From: Ophthalmolycus amberensis
Lineage: Eukaryota; Chordata; Actinopteri; Perciformes; Zoarcidae
Assembly: GCA_024529925.1 (NCBI GenBank)
Contig: JAFEUB010000770.1
Location: forward strand, 885,001-949,000
Direction of reading: 5' to 3'
Length of the DNA: 64,000 nt
Part shown: positions 1-14,900 of the stretch, one piece after another
How positions within the stretch are numbered: the first letter of the stretch is position 1
Layout of the letters: each line of letters starts with the position of its first letter
The notes under the pieces: generated by a model
The model's database searches: none
What the model saw: the letters and a program-made list of their open reading frames with translations, nothing else
Told to the model about the DNA's origin: nothing
Translations under genes and position numbers: made by a program

Positions 1-1051
1 AAACAACAGCGCTGCACATCAGTTCTGAGAAAATTAGCTGCCTGAAATTTGCCTCAAATTATAATTCAAATGTATCCTTCTCGTTCTTTTCATTGAGGAA
101 TGAAGTCTCAGCCATATGTTTAGACTGACTTTTATTTTTTACTTTTATTAACTTTATGCAAAATGAGGTCAGTGGACAAAACTGGCCTCCTTATGTTATA
201 TTCAAAGGGGATGAATGCAGCCTGTGGAATCTAGGGAAGCAATATTGACATTTGTGCGTGGGTCATTTGAAATTCTAATGCTATAAAGCAGCAGATATTT
301 AAATGGCCTCAGGAGTTTTGCTTTCTGCTGAATCATGCTGCCATGAGAAACACTAATGTTACCAGTCAGATATGTACAATGATTGCTTCCATTCTTTTAA
401 CCTCCTGATGTCTGTTGCCCTTCTTTTTTTATATTTAGACTTTATTGAGAGAGTAAGAAAAGAGGTAAAGGTGCATGAATGCACTTAAGCTATTCAGTTT
501 CTACTTGACTCGGCCTGAAACTATTAGTTTGAAAGAAAATTACCTGATAACAATTATGAGAATCAACGAGTCATCTGAATTACCTTCTTAAGTAGAAATA
601 CATTTGGTATTGTTACGTTTTACATTTCTTTAGAATGAAAATAAGCAATTATACAACATCAGTTTGGGCTCTGGTAACTTGATATTGAGCGTGAATCCGT
701 ATTTTTCATATTTTACAAACAATTAGTGGATCAATGATGACAAAATATTCCGGTTGCAGTCCGAAACCTGCAGGAGTAAAGCATGAGAGTCAAAATGTTA
801 ACCGCCTGAGCGAAACCTACCATGACCTGCTGCCAAAGTTGTGGCAAAATTGCTGAGAAATCCACTGGAAGTGTGACCATTATTTGGACTGAGTGAACTG
901 GAGTTTATACAGCATATATAGCTTCATTTGTAAAATGCTGAATAATGAAAACACAACCGAGAAAACACTTATCCCTTTTTAGAATTTAAATTAAACATTC
1001 AGTTACTTCATTAAATAGTTCTCCACCCCCCACCTCCAACACACCTACACA

Positions 1052-1055
<4 letters not shown>

Positions 1056-1128
<73 letters not shown>
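1056..1128. repeat. (CA)n microsatellite
   Basis: About 73 bases of almost pure CA repeat, preceded by an impure CAC-rich stretch. Confidence 0.97.
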
Positions 1129-1129
<1 letters not shown>

Positions 1130-2463
1130 ACTTCTTATTCCAGACGTGTATCATGAGATTGATTGCATGTGTGTGCGCATGTGTTGTGCGTGTTGTAATC
1201 TAGTGTGTCTCGCGAGGGTGATTGCTCAGCCGTCCAGCATGTCTGAAGTCATCAAAAGGAGTGAATGTAACCTTGGGGCAGCTCTCCGGAGCTCAGCACA
1301 CAAGCAAACACACCTGCATTCATATGCAGACACACAAATGTGCAAACATGTTTTCAAGCAGATTCACTGGCACGCACGGAAAAGAAAGCTTGCATCTATT
1401 TTCGGGGCATAGATTAATACACACACGGACTTCAGTTACAATATGCAAATTCTTAGTTTTACTGTTGGTTGTGAGCAGGTGAGCAGCAGAATGTCAATGA
1501 GTGTGTCAACCTGTGTGGCGACTCTGTGTAACCACATGTTACGGTAGTAGCTCTACCTTTAATCTGGATTCAGCTCAGTCAGGCTAAATCATCTGTGTAT
1601 GTACTATTTGAATTTCTTTTTTACATTTCCCCCTTATCTTAAGGAAACACTTGTGCTCTTATTGTCATGTGTGGCCTGTTTGCACAACCATATCTGCTTC
1701 AGTACAGTATGTTCATTTGCATTAACATCATGTTCTCAGAGGAATGCTGCTCATTTTTCTTCAACATATCAGACATTCTGACATTGTACCTATCTGCAAA
1801 AATGTTCACAGCCAACATTTTCCCTTATTCCTCCAATATAAGCATGTATGTAAGCTTAACTGTGGTTGAGGTATGGCTAAGATTAAGGTCAGGGCACTTA
1901 ATGATGTCGTTTAATCATAGTTTTTCAAATTATATATAGCTCCATATAAATATTATGGCCGACATTACGATGCATTTCCTCCTAAAAGTAATTGCTAATG
2001 CAAAACAGCTGCTCTCAGAGTAATTTGTAGGACATTTGGTTGGTTATTAAGCAAAACGCATATAAATGCAAGTTTGTGCCACATGGTCAAGAAGGTTTGC
2101 CAGTTCCTCATGTCAACCTGCATGAAGGCATGAATAAGCTTATTACCTTTAATCACTATTATCTAATTTGTAAAAACAGAAGCTCCTGGATGATTCAATT
2201 TCAACTTCCGGCAAAGTCGGTTTCATTCGGATTAATTCTGTCAGGGGCAGAGTAATGGACACAGCAGAGGCGAAGGTTGAGTGGTAATTGACTCCAACCT
2301 TTGTGTGTTCAAAGAAAACATCAGCTGAGGGACGGTGTGTGTGCATGTGTGTGTCTTTACCACTGAGTGTGGTATATGTGAGATCAATAAGCTATATAAC
2401 GGTGCTTTGTTAAAAGCAGTCACTTATCAGGTGGCCGTATATTCTACAGCTCTCTACCTCTTT

Positions 2464-2464
<1 letters not shown>

Positions 2465-2497
<33 letters not shown>
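2465..2497. repeat. (CA)n microsatellite
   Basis: A pure CA run of about 33 bases in the ablim3 intron, 130 bp beyond exon 7. Confidence 0.95.
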
Positions 2498-2500
<3 letters not shown>

Positions 2501-2626
2501 TGGCCATCTGGATACTTTCAGGGTTCATCTAATTCAATTTCAATGCCTGTAAGCTGCATATTGGTTTTACATATATTGTACAATTTGTCAGGTGCTCCCC
2601 TCCCCTCCTCCCCTCCCCTCCTGCAC

Positions 2627-2714
2627 CTGTAAGGTACATTTCCTGTCCTTCCAGGAACATCATGTGACAGCGGGCACACCTGGCACAGCTGGGGTGGTAT
2701 CGCTTCCCTCCAGC
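2627..2714 (-). CDS. ablim3: ablim3 coding exon 7 (LIM4 middle)
   Basis: The acceptor is CCTCTAG and the donor GTGCAG. The exon encodes residues 236-264, including AGGKRYHPSCARCARC and LEGQEMYLTG. The next exon (the SEVWHP-like end of LIM4 in mammals) was looked for down to position 1 and not found, so it probably lies outside the window. Confidence 0.92.
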
Positions 2715-5700
2715 CTAGAGGAGAAGAACAGGAAAGGAAAGGAAAAGTGAGAGGAAATAAATGAGGCAGAGAGAGAGAGAGACTACAGCGGATGACACAA
2801 ATGAGGAAACCAGAACAAAGTGTGGTGATAAGAAATGGAGAAAAAGAACGAGGCATGAAGAGAGAGGAGAGGCGCGATAAGAAAAAAACCCAGGAATGAA
2901 TAGGGGTAGAGGAGATGGGAGAGTGTTGCTTTGTTGGTTTTGCAAAGCTGCTTCGTCATCAGTCAACACTTCAGACATTTAAAGAGGGACAGCTGTGTTT
3001 TTTCGCAGCTTTTTATAGACGGACACACGCACACACACACACACATACTGGCACACAAACCCACACTTTCCTCCACGAAGACGAAAAATATGCGCGTCCT
3101 CCCAACATTGCTCCCATCTGTCTCAAGCATACACACATATCCACACGTGGAAACGTGCACTCACCTCAAGTACTCTGCCGCTGATGTACCCGTTACAGCT
3201 GTCACACCTGATCCCAAACTGAGTGTGGTAGTCACTCTCACAGTAAGGTATCCCATCCCTGATGGGGTGAAAAAATAAATAAAATACTCTCACATTGAAT
3301 TCCCCTGCTGGCTTTGTGCAACTGTTCCACTGTTATTTATCCTGGAACACGTTTTGATGCAAGATTCAGCTACATTACTCAACTGGAGCAAAAACAACGA
3401 TTTTTCATTGTGACTTCTGTGTCTAGTTGATTAAAAGACTGATGGAATAACTGTCGGTTATTGTCTTGCCAATAAACAACGGATATACACAGGTGATGGC
3501 GAAAAATAAATCCGACTTTTGCCACAATAAGAGTGTTCCAAGTAGCTTTCTGAGCACACTGGTCACAGTGGAGGAAATATTTGATATTGGCTCAAACATA
3601 ACTACAGTAGAGACTGTACATAAGGGGGATCAAGCCACCTACTTGCTGATGTACTCTCCAGTGAGCGCACAGCCGCACGTTCGGCATTTAAAGCAACTGA
3701 CGTGCCACTGTCTCTCCAGAGCCAGCAGAGACTGACCATGTTTGATCTCCTCGCCACAGCCGGCACAGTCTAGAGGAGCGGAGAGGAGACACAGGAAATG
3801 CAGCGATGAACACAAAAAAGAAGATAAGATCAGCTTCAACATTCTGAGCTTCCACTCAGTCCTCGTCTCTCTGCTCTGCCAAACTCTCATCCCTTCTCTC
3901 CTCCTTCCTCTCTCCTCCTCGTCCCTCTTTCCTGTCGCTATAGTCACACTGTCTTTGCCAGATGGAGCTACAAGAACCAGGCTACAAGACCACCTGGAGC
4001 AGCAGGCCACCTTTTGTGTGGGTGCGTGTGTGTGGGTGTGTAGCTGCAGGGGGATGTGGCTATACTGTATGTTTTGCAGCGTTCAGAAAGTGGACAGTGA
4101 ACCTCTTCTGGGTTGTTTTTTTTCCACCTGTCGGGGAGAAAACGGTCTTACATGCTGGATGGAACAGTTAGATGTAGGTCATTTCAATACTCACTAAGGC
4201 ACTTAATGTGTATTATTCAGACGGTGGAAATAGTCACCAACAAATACACTCTTTACACCTGTTTGATTCATGTCAGCTAAAGACTGCAGTGTAAGGCGTG
4301 TTGTAACACATAACCTTTTTAAAGAACAATGAAACTTCATATCTGTGAATAGTTCTGAAAGATCTTTGATCTTTGTGGCAAGTAGCTATGGTACCACAGA
4401 CGCTTTAAAAAACAACACAACTTCACTTCATACATTGTTTGTGTATAACTGCACAGCTTGTCATGAATTATCCCTTATACAGTGTATTTAACATTCAAAA
4501 TTAAGAGTATAAGTATGGTGTGGTTTGCATGTGTGTGTGTGTGTATATGTTTGTGTGTGTTTGTTTCTTACAGCTTGGTCCATGGACCTTGATGGGCTTG
4601 TCGCTTTTCAGAGTGTGTGAGCACTGCTGACACACACACTTCTTCCCACAGAAGGTCACCCTGTCTCCAATTGGGAACGGACTCCTGAAAACACACACAC
4701 AGAACATTCCAGTAAAGCTATGCAGATATGGTGTTCTATGTTCACCCAGAACGCCAAATCACATTTCAACTCTTACCCCTAGTGGTGCAGTATCTGTCTG
4801 TGCAGAGAGATACAACAGTTTTGTTTTGCAGACATTTTGACAAATGCAAATGATATTTGTATCCAAACACAATGGATTTGAATGGAATGGCAGCTGTGGT
4901 TTTCATACTGAAAACAACTGAGACTGAGAAGCATATATAGTTTAACACCAGTAGGACATAGTTTTTGTTATCCCTACAGAACTTGCATTGTTTCTCAAAT
5001 TCCCCACCAAAAAATGTAAATCAATGGACCTTCAGTTTCTGAGAACATATTCGATTATATTTCAGAGTTCTTCGCAAACAAAGAAACAGCAGTGGAGTGT
5101 CGACCTGATCCCTCTGTTCCACACAACAATCTCCCCCCATTTTTCAATTTTTTTGGTTTAGCAGAATAGACTGAAATATGAATTCAAGAAGGCATTGAAG
5201 TATAAATCAAGACGTACAGTAAATGCCTTTTAGCCCGAGGGCTCAGCTGTAGCCACACAGAGTGAGGGCAGAGGTGAGCATCTGCAATGCAGCCACAGCT
5301 GAATCACATTGTTTTCATTGTATACAAATCTGTATCCAGATGACAGCAGCGATGTCCAAAACTCCTCTGGTAGAAAATAAGAAAACTGCAACACACAAGC
5401 TGATAAATTATGAAGTAGCCGCTGCTGTTCTGCAGTCGCTTAAGAAACAGAAAGTTCATCCCAAGTGTGATTCAACATTATTTGGTGACGATATCAGTTA
5501 CTAGTAGTATTTTCTCACACATTATTGAAGATTTGAAACTGATCTGTCTAGTGGCAGTGAGAATATTTGGAGGACCTTTCTTTGATATCCGTTTAGTTGC
5601 AGCAAAGTAAGCTACATGTCAAATTGTCTATTTGATGTCCCACATATTGGAAGTCAGAATCAATACACTGCCCAGCTCTGTATTATGCTACATGCCCCCT

Positions 5701-8700
5701 CTGCACACATCAGAGAGGTTGTTGTGAGAGTTTGGTCAATGCTTGCGAATGAAATTCATTTGAGAGACGCAATTTTATTGCAATATGCTGACAGAGTCAT
5801 TTTCAAAATGAATAAGCTTCATTCACATTTCAGTACAGTGGGTTCTTATTCAGTAGAGTGGGTGCACAAACAAACACATATAAATGTGGGGACTAGAAAA
5901 ACTGTCAATGCAAGCAATTGTAAACCTAATGATCCATCTCTACATCTAACACACTCACTGACAGTTAGCCTTTTATATTATCATCATATTTACTGTGCAG
6001 CTCACCAGTCACACTTCATTCACCAGTTACTTATTACATTCACTGCAGCTTTGAATGAACTGAAGCCAATACTAAATTGACATATAAGAAATACAGTGAG
6101 ACCAGCCGACCACAACAGACACGAAGCACATAAGTAGTGTTTCATATTTCAAATATTTTAAATAGTAACTTGTTAGATCTTGGATGTGATGTCTCATCAA
6201 CGCCTTGCCTACACTGATGCACTTAATTCATTAGGGTCATTAATTGGTACTCCAAAAAACATTTTACTAATACTAATTAAAGGGCCACTCCACTCATTTT
6301 ATATGCATTTTTAAAAATATATTATATAGCCTTTAAAAGTTGTATAATCTCTTTCTACGGTCTAGTAAAATAACTAGGTGGCAACCGCTGGGTCTGAGAA
6401 TTGAAGCCTATTCGGGAGTGCCTTAAACTTAATCTCTTTCTAATGTCTGGAATGGAATGGAATTTATGGACTCAATCACTAGTTTTAAGTCTTCTTCAAA
6501 ACAGCATGATGTTCATTTCGTGAATTATGGTCACATTTGGAGTAAAATAGACCATAAAGCAGAGTGTGCTTTAGGGCGTGGCTACCTTGTGATTGACAGG
6601 TTGCTACCACGGCAGTCTTTGGTTGCCTAAAAATAGTCTTATTCAGAGTTTTGTTGTACTTAGCCCCACCCTCTCTTGTCACTTCTTGCAAAAAGCCAAG
6701 ATGGCAACAGTCAAAAACCAAGATGGCGACGTCTAAAACTGCTCACTTGAGGCTTCAATGTACAATGTACAGTCTCTGAAAATAACCCTGGTGATGTCAT
6801 GTTTAAGAAATATGAGAGCTTATTAGAGAGTTGTGGTTGAAGGAAAAACGCTATTAACTTGCATTATGGGAGTTGTAGAGTCCAGAAACTTTGATTTATT
6901 ACTTTTAATTCACTATATCAAGTTGTGTTGACTGTGAAAGTTTCAATTAAAACATTGCCTACAGTGTTTCTTAGCACTGTCGTGACTGTGCAGTAGCTTT
7001 GGTGTACACTGGTCAGTGATACCAAACACAGACACAGGAATTATACTGGCCCGCAGTTCTCATACATCATTGCATTTTGATTGTAAAGGGCCATCTGTGG
7101 TATGCAAGAAGTCGTGATCAGACTTGCAAAGTCATTAAAACACAGTATGTGGCGCTGTGAGAATCTAATTGTTTTTGTAATCACAAGTTACACGAATGAA
7201 GCAGTGCCAAGAGGATCCCTGACGACTCAACACAAAGAGCTGTAAACAATGGTGTTAAAAATTTGAAATATTAAATATCCAATTCTCCTACCAATGTCAA
7301 CCATACTATGTTTAAAATATATTGTATTCCAATACTTTATATGAATTCCCAGAGCAAAAAAAAAAGGATGTTTCTGAATATGAGGCAGGAAATTACAGGA
7401 GTGTGTTGTGACTATACCTGCAGATGCTGCAGACGAAGCAGTGTGGGTGGTACGTCCTCCCCAGTGCAGACACCATCTCCCCACTGATATACTGGTCACA
7501 GCTGTCACACTGGGTCCCGTACAGCCGCTGGTAGTCCTCTGTACAGATGTACTCGCCAGAGTGGTGGAAGAAACCTGAGTGCACCAGATCACAGCCACAA
7601 ACTGGAAAAACAGAGAGAAAAAACCCATGAATCAGCTCACATCAGGGGCGTCGTTAGGCCTATTTTAGGGGGGCTGAAGAACATTTTAGGGCCAAATAAT
7701 TTGGCATTATTGGCTTTAAAAAAAACAATATTTTTTTTTGGTGATGTCATTAAATTAAACTATTGTTTCTCACATGGACAATTTATTTATAACTCTAACA
7801 TGCTACATATGTGCGTGTGTTCTGGTTTGTATGTTTTCTCCCCCTTCAAATTACAATCCAATAGCCTATCATCATACTGAACGATATAAAGTTGACACTG
7901 TCAGGTCCATTCTCCATCCATTGTGTGCGGTCCCTTTAAGAATTAGGATTTGGGAGTGAGGCGGATATGAAAGCTAGTTTATCCGTCTTTCGTTTACAAG
8001 CAGGAAAATGATTTCTCTCTCTTTATTTGAGAAAAGTTCATATTTGTGTTGTCAAATTTCACTATGACCCTGAAATGCTGTCTCTTCTGTTATCATATAC
8101 TGAATGCAAGCAAAACTACAGAGCAAAATCACACTCTTCTGATTGAACCAATCTATGAACTGTCTGAAACAATCGGATATCCATGGCCCCAAATGGGCCC
8201 CAAAAAAAATTGCCGCAAACATGCCACTCCCCTTGCGGCTAAGCCCCCCCTGTCTTTCAATCATAGAAACGCCCCTGGCTCACATCATTCCTTAGAAATA
8301 CAAGGAGAGAAAGTAGGTTCCTCACTAAAGACAAGCTCTACAGCGCAAACACAAAAATAAGGTATAAAGGGCTGGTCAGGTAAGGAGTTTGCATGCATCA
8401 TGTATTTTCTATTGCTGTTTAAGCCATTAATGCCTATAATTAAATCAATACATATGATCAGTATGTATGATACTGTCATCAAGAAACTTGAGTTGCCAGT
8501 CTGCTTTGACACAAACACCAGTGTTCATCCACAAATCTAAAGGTTTACCCTTCTGCAGGTGCATAACGCTTGTACGACAGTCCTAATTATTTCTGAACAT
8601 CCTTAAAGGTTCTAACGACTGTTGGATTCATGCCATTTACCCTACTTCCTCCCATACTTGGTGTGCTGTCACTATTGCATCTGCCATTTTTGCTCTTTTC

Positions 8701-8887
8701 ACCCATAATGCATTCCACAAGAGTCTCACATTTGTTGCTCATAGGGAAGTTATTATATACAGTCGATGATATGATTAAGGAAGCTTAATGCAACAGGTAA
8801 TGTTAACTGTATAGCAAGTCTGACTTAATGTTATATTTAAGACAAAGACAACTGGTTTGAGAGTAGTTAACAGTACACATGGCAGTA

Positions 8888-8943
<56 letters not shown>

Positions 8944-11900
8944 GGCAGTGGAGGGGGTGGGGTTGTTAAGAGTGCAATCTGTTGTTCTCTCTGACCTTTA
9001 AATGGTTAGTACTCTAATCTGGTTTTGAGGATTAGACCAGTAACCAACTAATCTGTTAATTGTTTTACACTATGTTTTGGTTGTCTGTGCATGTAAGATT
9101 AGGTATGAAAAAATGTGGTATGAGTGCCTGAGTGTAATAGTTTGTAAATATGTACCTGCATGTGTACAGTGTTTACACACGATGAATATGTTTACATGCA
9201 TCTATGTGAGTATAGTGTGATGGATGCATGTCCAGGCAAAGGGACACAGGAGCGCTCCCGCTGTGTTTACTACGTCCACTGACAGCATGATGTATGGCTT
9301 TTATTCAGCAAATGCTAAGTCCTTCAGCCAAATGATTGCTTCTGGTGCAGCTGTGCCGGAGGATGACGTGGTCTCTGCTGAGCTGGTTGGTTACATCGTT
9401 TAAAAAGGAGCTGAACTGATGATTTGCTCCAGCTATAAGGGAGGTAGGGAGCTTACTCTCTCTTACCTCCCATCAGTTGTGTTTTAAAGACTTTATGACA
9501 GCGATTTGGGATCGACAGCTGATTTTTTTTTCATGCATGTCCCCAAAATGTATTGAATCCCTTCATGCTGTCAGTGTCAGCGCCATGCTTTACCCATTCA
9601 GCTCTGCACAAGTCCACATATCTGTCGTGTTATAAGCCGTACTGTACAGCCCCAGCCAGTGGATGTATAAACTGCGCTATGATACAACCTGGAAGTACAT
9701 AGTACGTTAGGCATTGGAAAGGCAGCCAACGGATCAACATATCTGACAGTGAATTGAGTGTCTGGGCTCTAATTAAGCTAATGGCTCTAAACCCAATGGA
9801 GTGAATGGATCCGATCTGATCCGAGCCAGTGTGTTAAGTGGCTCAGACAGAGAAAGAGACACTGTGGAGCAAGACAAGCAGTCCAGCTGCCTAATGTATG
9901 TGTCTACTGGAGCCAACCTGAAGTCATAAAGACAGTAAAGCAACATTTAAGTGAACCGCAGTTTAGTTTTCTCCATATAAGCCTGGAGCCAAACACATGA
10001 ACCTTACTTTCATGAAGCCCAGGGATCATGGACTCGTGTCATGGTAGCTTGCCATGCCCTTTTAAAAGTGCATTCTTGTAATATTATGTAGATGATATTA
10101 CTGTTCACTGCACATTTTTGTCACTGGACGATCTGCAATTACATTACATCCATTAACTGCTAACCGTAAAAAGTGCCATTATTGCCAAGAGCTCCATAAT
10201 TGTAAACTGTGCAGGCAGATTGTTGCATCGAGGCAAGTTTATGTGTATAGCACCTTCCAACGACGAGGCAATTCAAAGTGCTTTACAAGAGACATAAAAG
10301 GCATTATTACAGGATATGAAAGAAACACAAAAAGGCTGACTGTCTGTGGAATTCTCTTAATTAATTACAAACCGGTATTATGGTTTTCTATTTTTTTCTA
10401 TCTGTTTCTTTCTGAAGGTGCCAGAAACACACTGAACCAGGATGGAACTCCTTCACAATGCTCACTCTATTTAAACTGTTCAAAGTTTATACCTGCATGA
10501 CACAGACCAGTCCGAGTCCATTTTCAGCATACGTGTTCATTTGTAAATTTGTATCTAAGGAGGTGATTTTCCAACACAGATGTGATACCTTTAACACCAT
10601 CTTCATTATTCTCTTACAACAGAATGATCTTCTTACATTTTTGTTAGTTTGAAGATTGGAATCAATTTATTCATATCGGAAAGAAAAACCAGGACATCGT
10701 TCTCAAGCGCGGGAAACGCTGTACAGTGTTGTTGTTTTCACTCTGTCTCTGATAATTGCATTCTCTCTTGTCATGGCAAAGCTGCTGTTGCACAACTTTA
10801 AAATGCCAGCTTGACCTTTATCAGTCTGCCTGAGACTAACGCTGCTCACAAAATGATGCTCAACAAGGCAACCGGTTTTTCTTACTATCCACTGGGATTC
10901 AAAAGATGGAGTTATGTGGTTTCCAGCCAGCTGTGACAACATGATATATACAAACCTTCATATAGATAAAGATACACTCTTTCCCTCTGTTTTCAAGACA
11001 CACACACTTGAGGAAGACTTTTTTTTTAAATCCTTTTTCACTCTGCTGATAGCATTCACACATTCATCACTGTCGAAATGGAAAGCTATTAAGATGTGGA
11101 GGCAAACCGGAAAGAGAGGGAGCAGTTGAGGCTTGCCTGGAATCCAGAGGGACCTCTGGTATATTTGGATTTTCAGATCACATGCCACTTTCAGAAAAAA
11201 ATGTCCTCACAGAACAAAATCCGTGCACGGACATTTACAATGTAATAACAACAGACGCCAGAATTGCCACAGCATCTAAATGAGTATGGCCCTGCCTGCA
11301 ACCATCCATTAGTCCCTCTGTCAGGGACAGTCGGGACAAATCTTCCCGTTGCCACTTCAACTTGCTGACTAAAGCATAATGTTCAAAAAGGTCAAAGGCA
11401 TATCAGTCGCCTCCATGCCAGACCTGTCAAGAAGAAAATGCATGACCCCACGAGACCTTGCCCTGATGTTCCCTGACCCCACCTGTTGCTCCAAACTCTG
11501 GCGGGTTTCTACGTGCAGGTCTCTTTTCTGTGTGCTACGTCAGCACCAACCGGGCAGTTAAACAAAACGGCAGCTCAGAGAGACAGCAGAGTCCTATTCA
11601 CAGTAACTATAGTCACTTTCATTAGTGCGAAATTGACATCATGGATTTAAGAGAATTCAACCTTTACTGGCGATTGTCTCTGCTGGATGCTTGAAGCGCC
11701 GGCAGACAGAGTAACAGCATTTTTATGACCGTCTACAAGCCATCAAGAGAGTCATCCAGCCTCCACTCTGTCTCACTGTCGAGCACATCCAGTCTCAGTC
11801 TGTGTAGGGACCTGTAGAACTTATCATCACCAGACAGAGAAAACGATCAAAAGGGATTTTACGGGAACTTATTCAGGCCATATAATGAAATTAAAGGACT

Positions 11901-14900
11901 GAGAAATGGCTCGTTTGTAAGCCGTCGTAGTGGATCAGTGAGAAGTAAATGACACCATCACTGCTGCAGTTTCAGTGGTTCAGTTACCATTCAGTCAGTG
12001 AGGTTAGGGGCCCCAAACCAATGATCAGATTAAAGTCATGATTTAAACATGATGTTAGGTTAGGATAGGAGTCAACACAACAAATAACTTGATTATTGGC
12101 TGCTTTGCACAAAGATATTTCTAACGTTCTACTGCAGACGGGAGAAAGAAGATGAGGCTCGTAGGGAACGCAAAGAGAAAATAAATTCCATAGTCACAAA
12201 TACACAAAAGAAATACAAATCAATGAATAAAATCATGCTCAATGTATTTTCTTTCTCCTCCCTTTCATCCCTGTGACTTTCCCTTTCTTCACTCTCTGCT
12301 CCATCGGTTTCATTCATCGCCAGCCTCCCACTTCCCCTCCCTCCTGCTCATCAGGGGGGGGGGGGGGGGGGGCAGGTTCAGCTGCAGTTCGTCGGAGGCA
12401 CTGAAGTATTTAGATATATTTCTTCTACATCTGTTAACAGTGATTTGTAGCCTATTAGATTGAAGTGCTTGGGGTCTGGACACACATGCACGCAAACAAA
12501 CACAATTGGCAGAAAGTCAACAGATAATGATTTCTTTGTTTACTGCCAGCGGCGCATGCACAGGGTGTAAGGAATGAAAGAAAGAGGCCACGCAAGAACT
12601 GATTTCAAAAGAAAGGATATAAATGAAGATGGAGGCAAGAAACAAGAACTCCTGGAGGCTCGATGCGAGAGTTGTTCGCCTCATTTTACAATGGATCGGG
12701 TATCAGCAAGTATGTGATGCTACGCACCGATCCAACATCACGTTATCATTTACCAGCTCATCCAGGCAGCACAGGAACAACAACATATGTCACTCGCTAT
12801 CTGATGTCTCAGCCGTGATGAGAAAGAAGTGAGATGGCTCACTCGTTACTTCCTTCATTACAGTTACTTTTCAGTGACTGTCAAACTAGATAATAAAATA
12901 AAGTTCTATGGCATTCAATCTAGCAAGTGATAGCGATCATATCACACTCATACATTTGTTTTTAACGTATTGTACCAGCTCGGTACTCAGTATCGGCTGA
13001 TACGCAAGTTCAGGTATCGGTATCAGTATCGGGAAGGAAAATACGATATCAAAACACCTGTGCATGTTGACTGTCTCTTCTTTCTCATTTTGCTTCCAGA
13101 CACACAAGAACACATGCAAGCGTGCACAGAAACACAGCGGCACACTGAGCCACGGTGCAAATGCTCATACAAGGACACACACAAAAGAGTGCCGCACAGC
13201 TGAGCTGATACAGCGGTTAATGCTTCACAGTTTGTCCTTGAAGTCTCTTCTGAAGAAAGAGCCATCCGTGACTGTCTGTATGGCTGAGCATTAGGGGTGT
13301 AACGGTACGCGTATTCGTATTGAACCGTTCGGTACGAGGCTCACGGTTCGGTACGCATGACGAACCGAATACGTTTGAAAAAATAAATAAAAATAATAAT
13401 AATTCTTTTTTTTTTTTAACCTTTATGTAACCAGGTAGTCCCATTGAGATTAAAAATCTCTTTTGCAAGATGTAAGTAACAATACAAGATGTAAGCAAGA
13501 TGTAAGTAACAATACTACATAACATTAAGGAGCAGTTTTTGTTTTTTATGCTTATGTGTCGCTAAGAAGACACCCCAGAAGATGGGATCACTCAGGTATA
13601 GTTCCATCATTGTTCAAAGTCAAAGAATAACTGTATGATGTTAGTTGTAATGAATAAATATATTTTAAAATCAAGTACATTTCTCTGGCATTTATAGTTT
13701 TCTACTGTACCGAAACGTACCGAACCGTGGCTCCACTGTATCGTACCGAACCCAACCGTGAATTTTGTGAACCGTTACACCCCTACTGAGCATACACCAA
13801 TACTGATAAAACACACCGCTCCTGATGTGCTAACTTGTTTCAAACCAAAGTGGGTCAGGCCTTGCAGTGAGCTACTAGGAAAGAGTCTGTTTTATATTCT
13901 GTTGAGAAGGTGAAGACCCTGCAGTTGTACAATACATCCAAATAAATTAAGTGTGCGCCGGTTGTACATCACCTTCGAGGAGGGACTCTTACTCAAAATG
14001 ATCCTATAAAAGTCTCCATAAATGGGAATGAAATGGTTGAAATGGACTATGTGCGATGTTTGTCCTTTTCCCCAGGAATGACTGAGTTTGTTATTTACAG
14101 AAAGAGATGCTGTAAGGTCACAGAAGATGAACGTGGCTCAGTTTTTCGGATGCAGAAGACGAGAGGGGAGGATTATTTTAGACACGAGGCTAAGACGAGA
14201 CGTGGGGAAACTGAGGAAGAAAGGCAAGATGGGAGTCAAGGGAGAGATTAGAGGAAGAGGAAACGAGAAGGCATCATGTGTGAGGAGAAAGGGAAGCAGA
14301 CAAGCGAATGGGGATGAGGATGCGGAGGAAGAGACAGGGGGGACCCAGGGGAGGTATCAATGAGGCTATCGATCTGTCCATCCAGCGCAGATCTGCCGTC
14401 CTGTCACTGTCTTCCCTCATCTATTCGCATCATCAACATGGGATGGATTTTCTTGCCGAAGCTCCTCAGCATTTGCATGAGTGTGATCAGGATGGACGGA
14501 TGGATCAAAGAGAAGGAGAAGGGGGGAGAAAGGGGAAAGTCTAACAGTCTAACTGAGGAGTGGTCGGTAGAAACAAGAAATAAGGATTTTACCATTTTTA
14601 AAGTCTCAGTGCATTAGCAGGCAAACAGCACTAAACACACTACAGCTGAGACTGATGGGGATTTGGTCTTAAAGGAGTCAATCAGGAATCGATTGATTCA
14701 CCCTGAGGGCACCATGAATCTTTGTACTACATTTAAAGACAATCCATCCAATGGTTGTTAATTTAAGTCTGGTGAACCAACCAATCGACTGCTAGCGTGG
14801 CTAAAACTAGCCTTATTGTTAGATTTAATTGAATCGTGCCGACACCAACAAATACATTTTTTTAAAATCAAGTTTGCGTATCAAGGTTAACTCTGTACCA

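Larger units (their letters stand above)
1..2626 (-). other. ablim3 intron (after last visible exon)
   Basis: No exon-like ORF with ABLIM similarity was seen on the minus strand here. The region holds two CA microsatellites (about 1056-1128 and 2465-2497) and is otherwise unremarkable AT-rich sequence. Short ORFs near 1146-1482 and 2241-2532 run through CA/GT-rich sequence and look like chance. Confidence 0.7.

Noticed and set aside
3742..4197. 151-codon plus-strand ORF
   Set aside because: Partly antisense to ablim3 coding exon 5, which has strong LIM homology and correct splice sites.
5616..6080. 154-codon ORF on the plus strand in an ablim3 intron
   Set aside because: No recognisable domain, no splice context and composition like surrounding noncoding sequence; it is opposite to the host gene.
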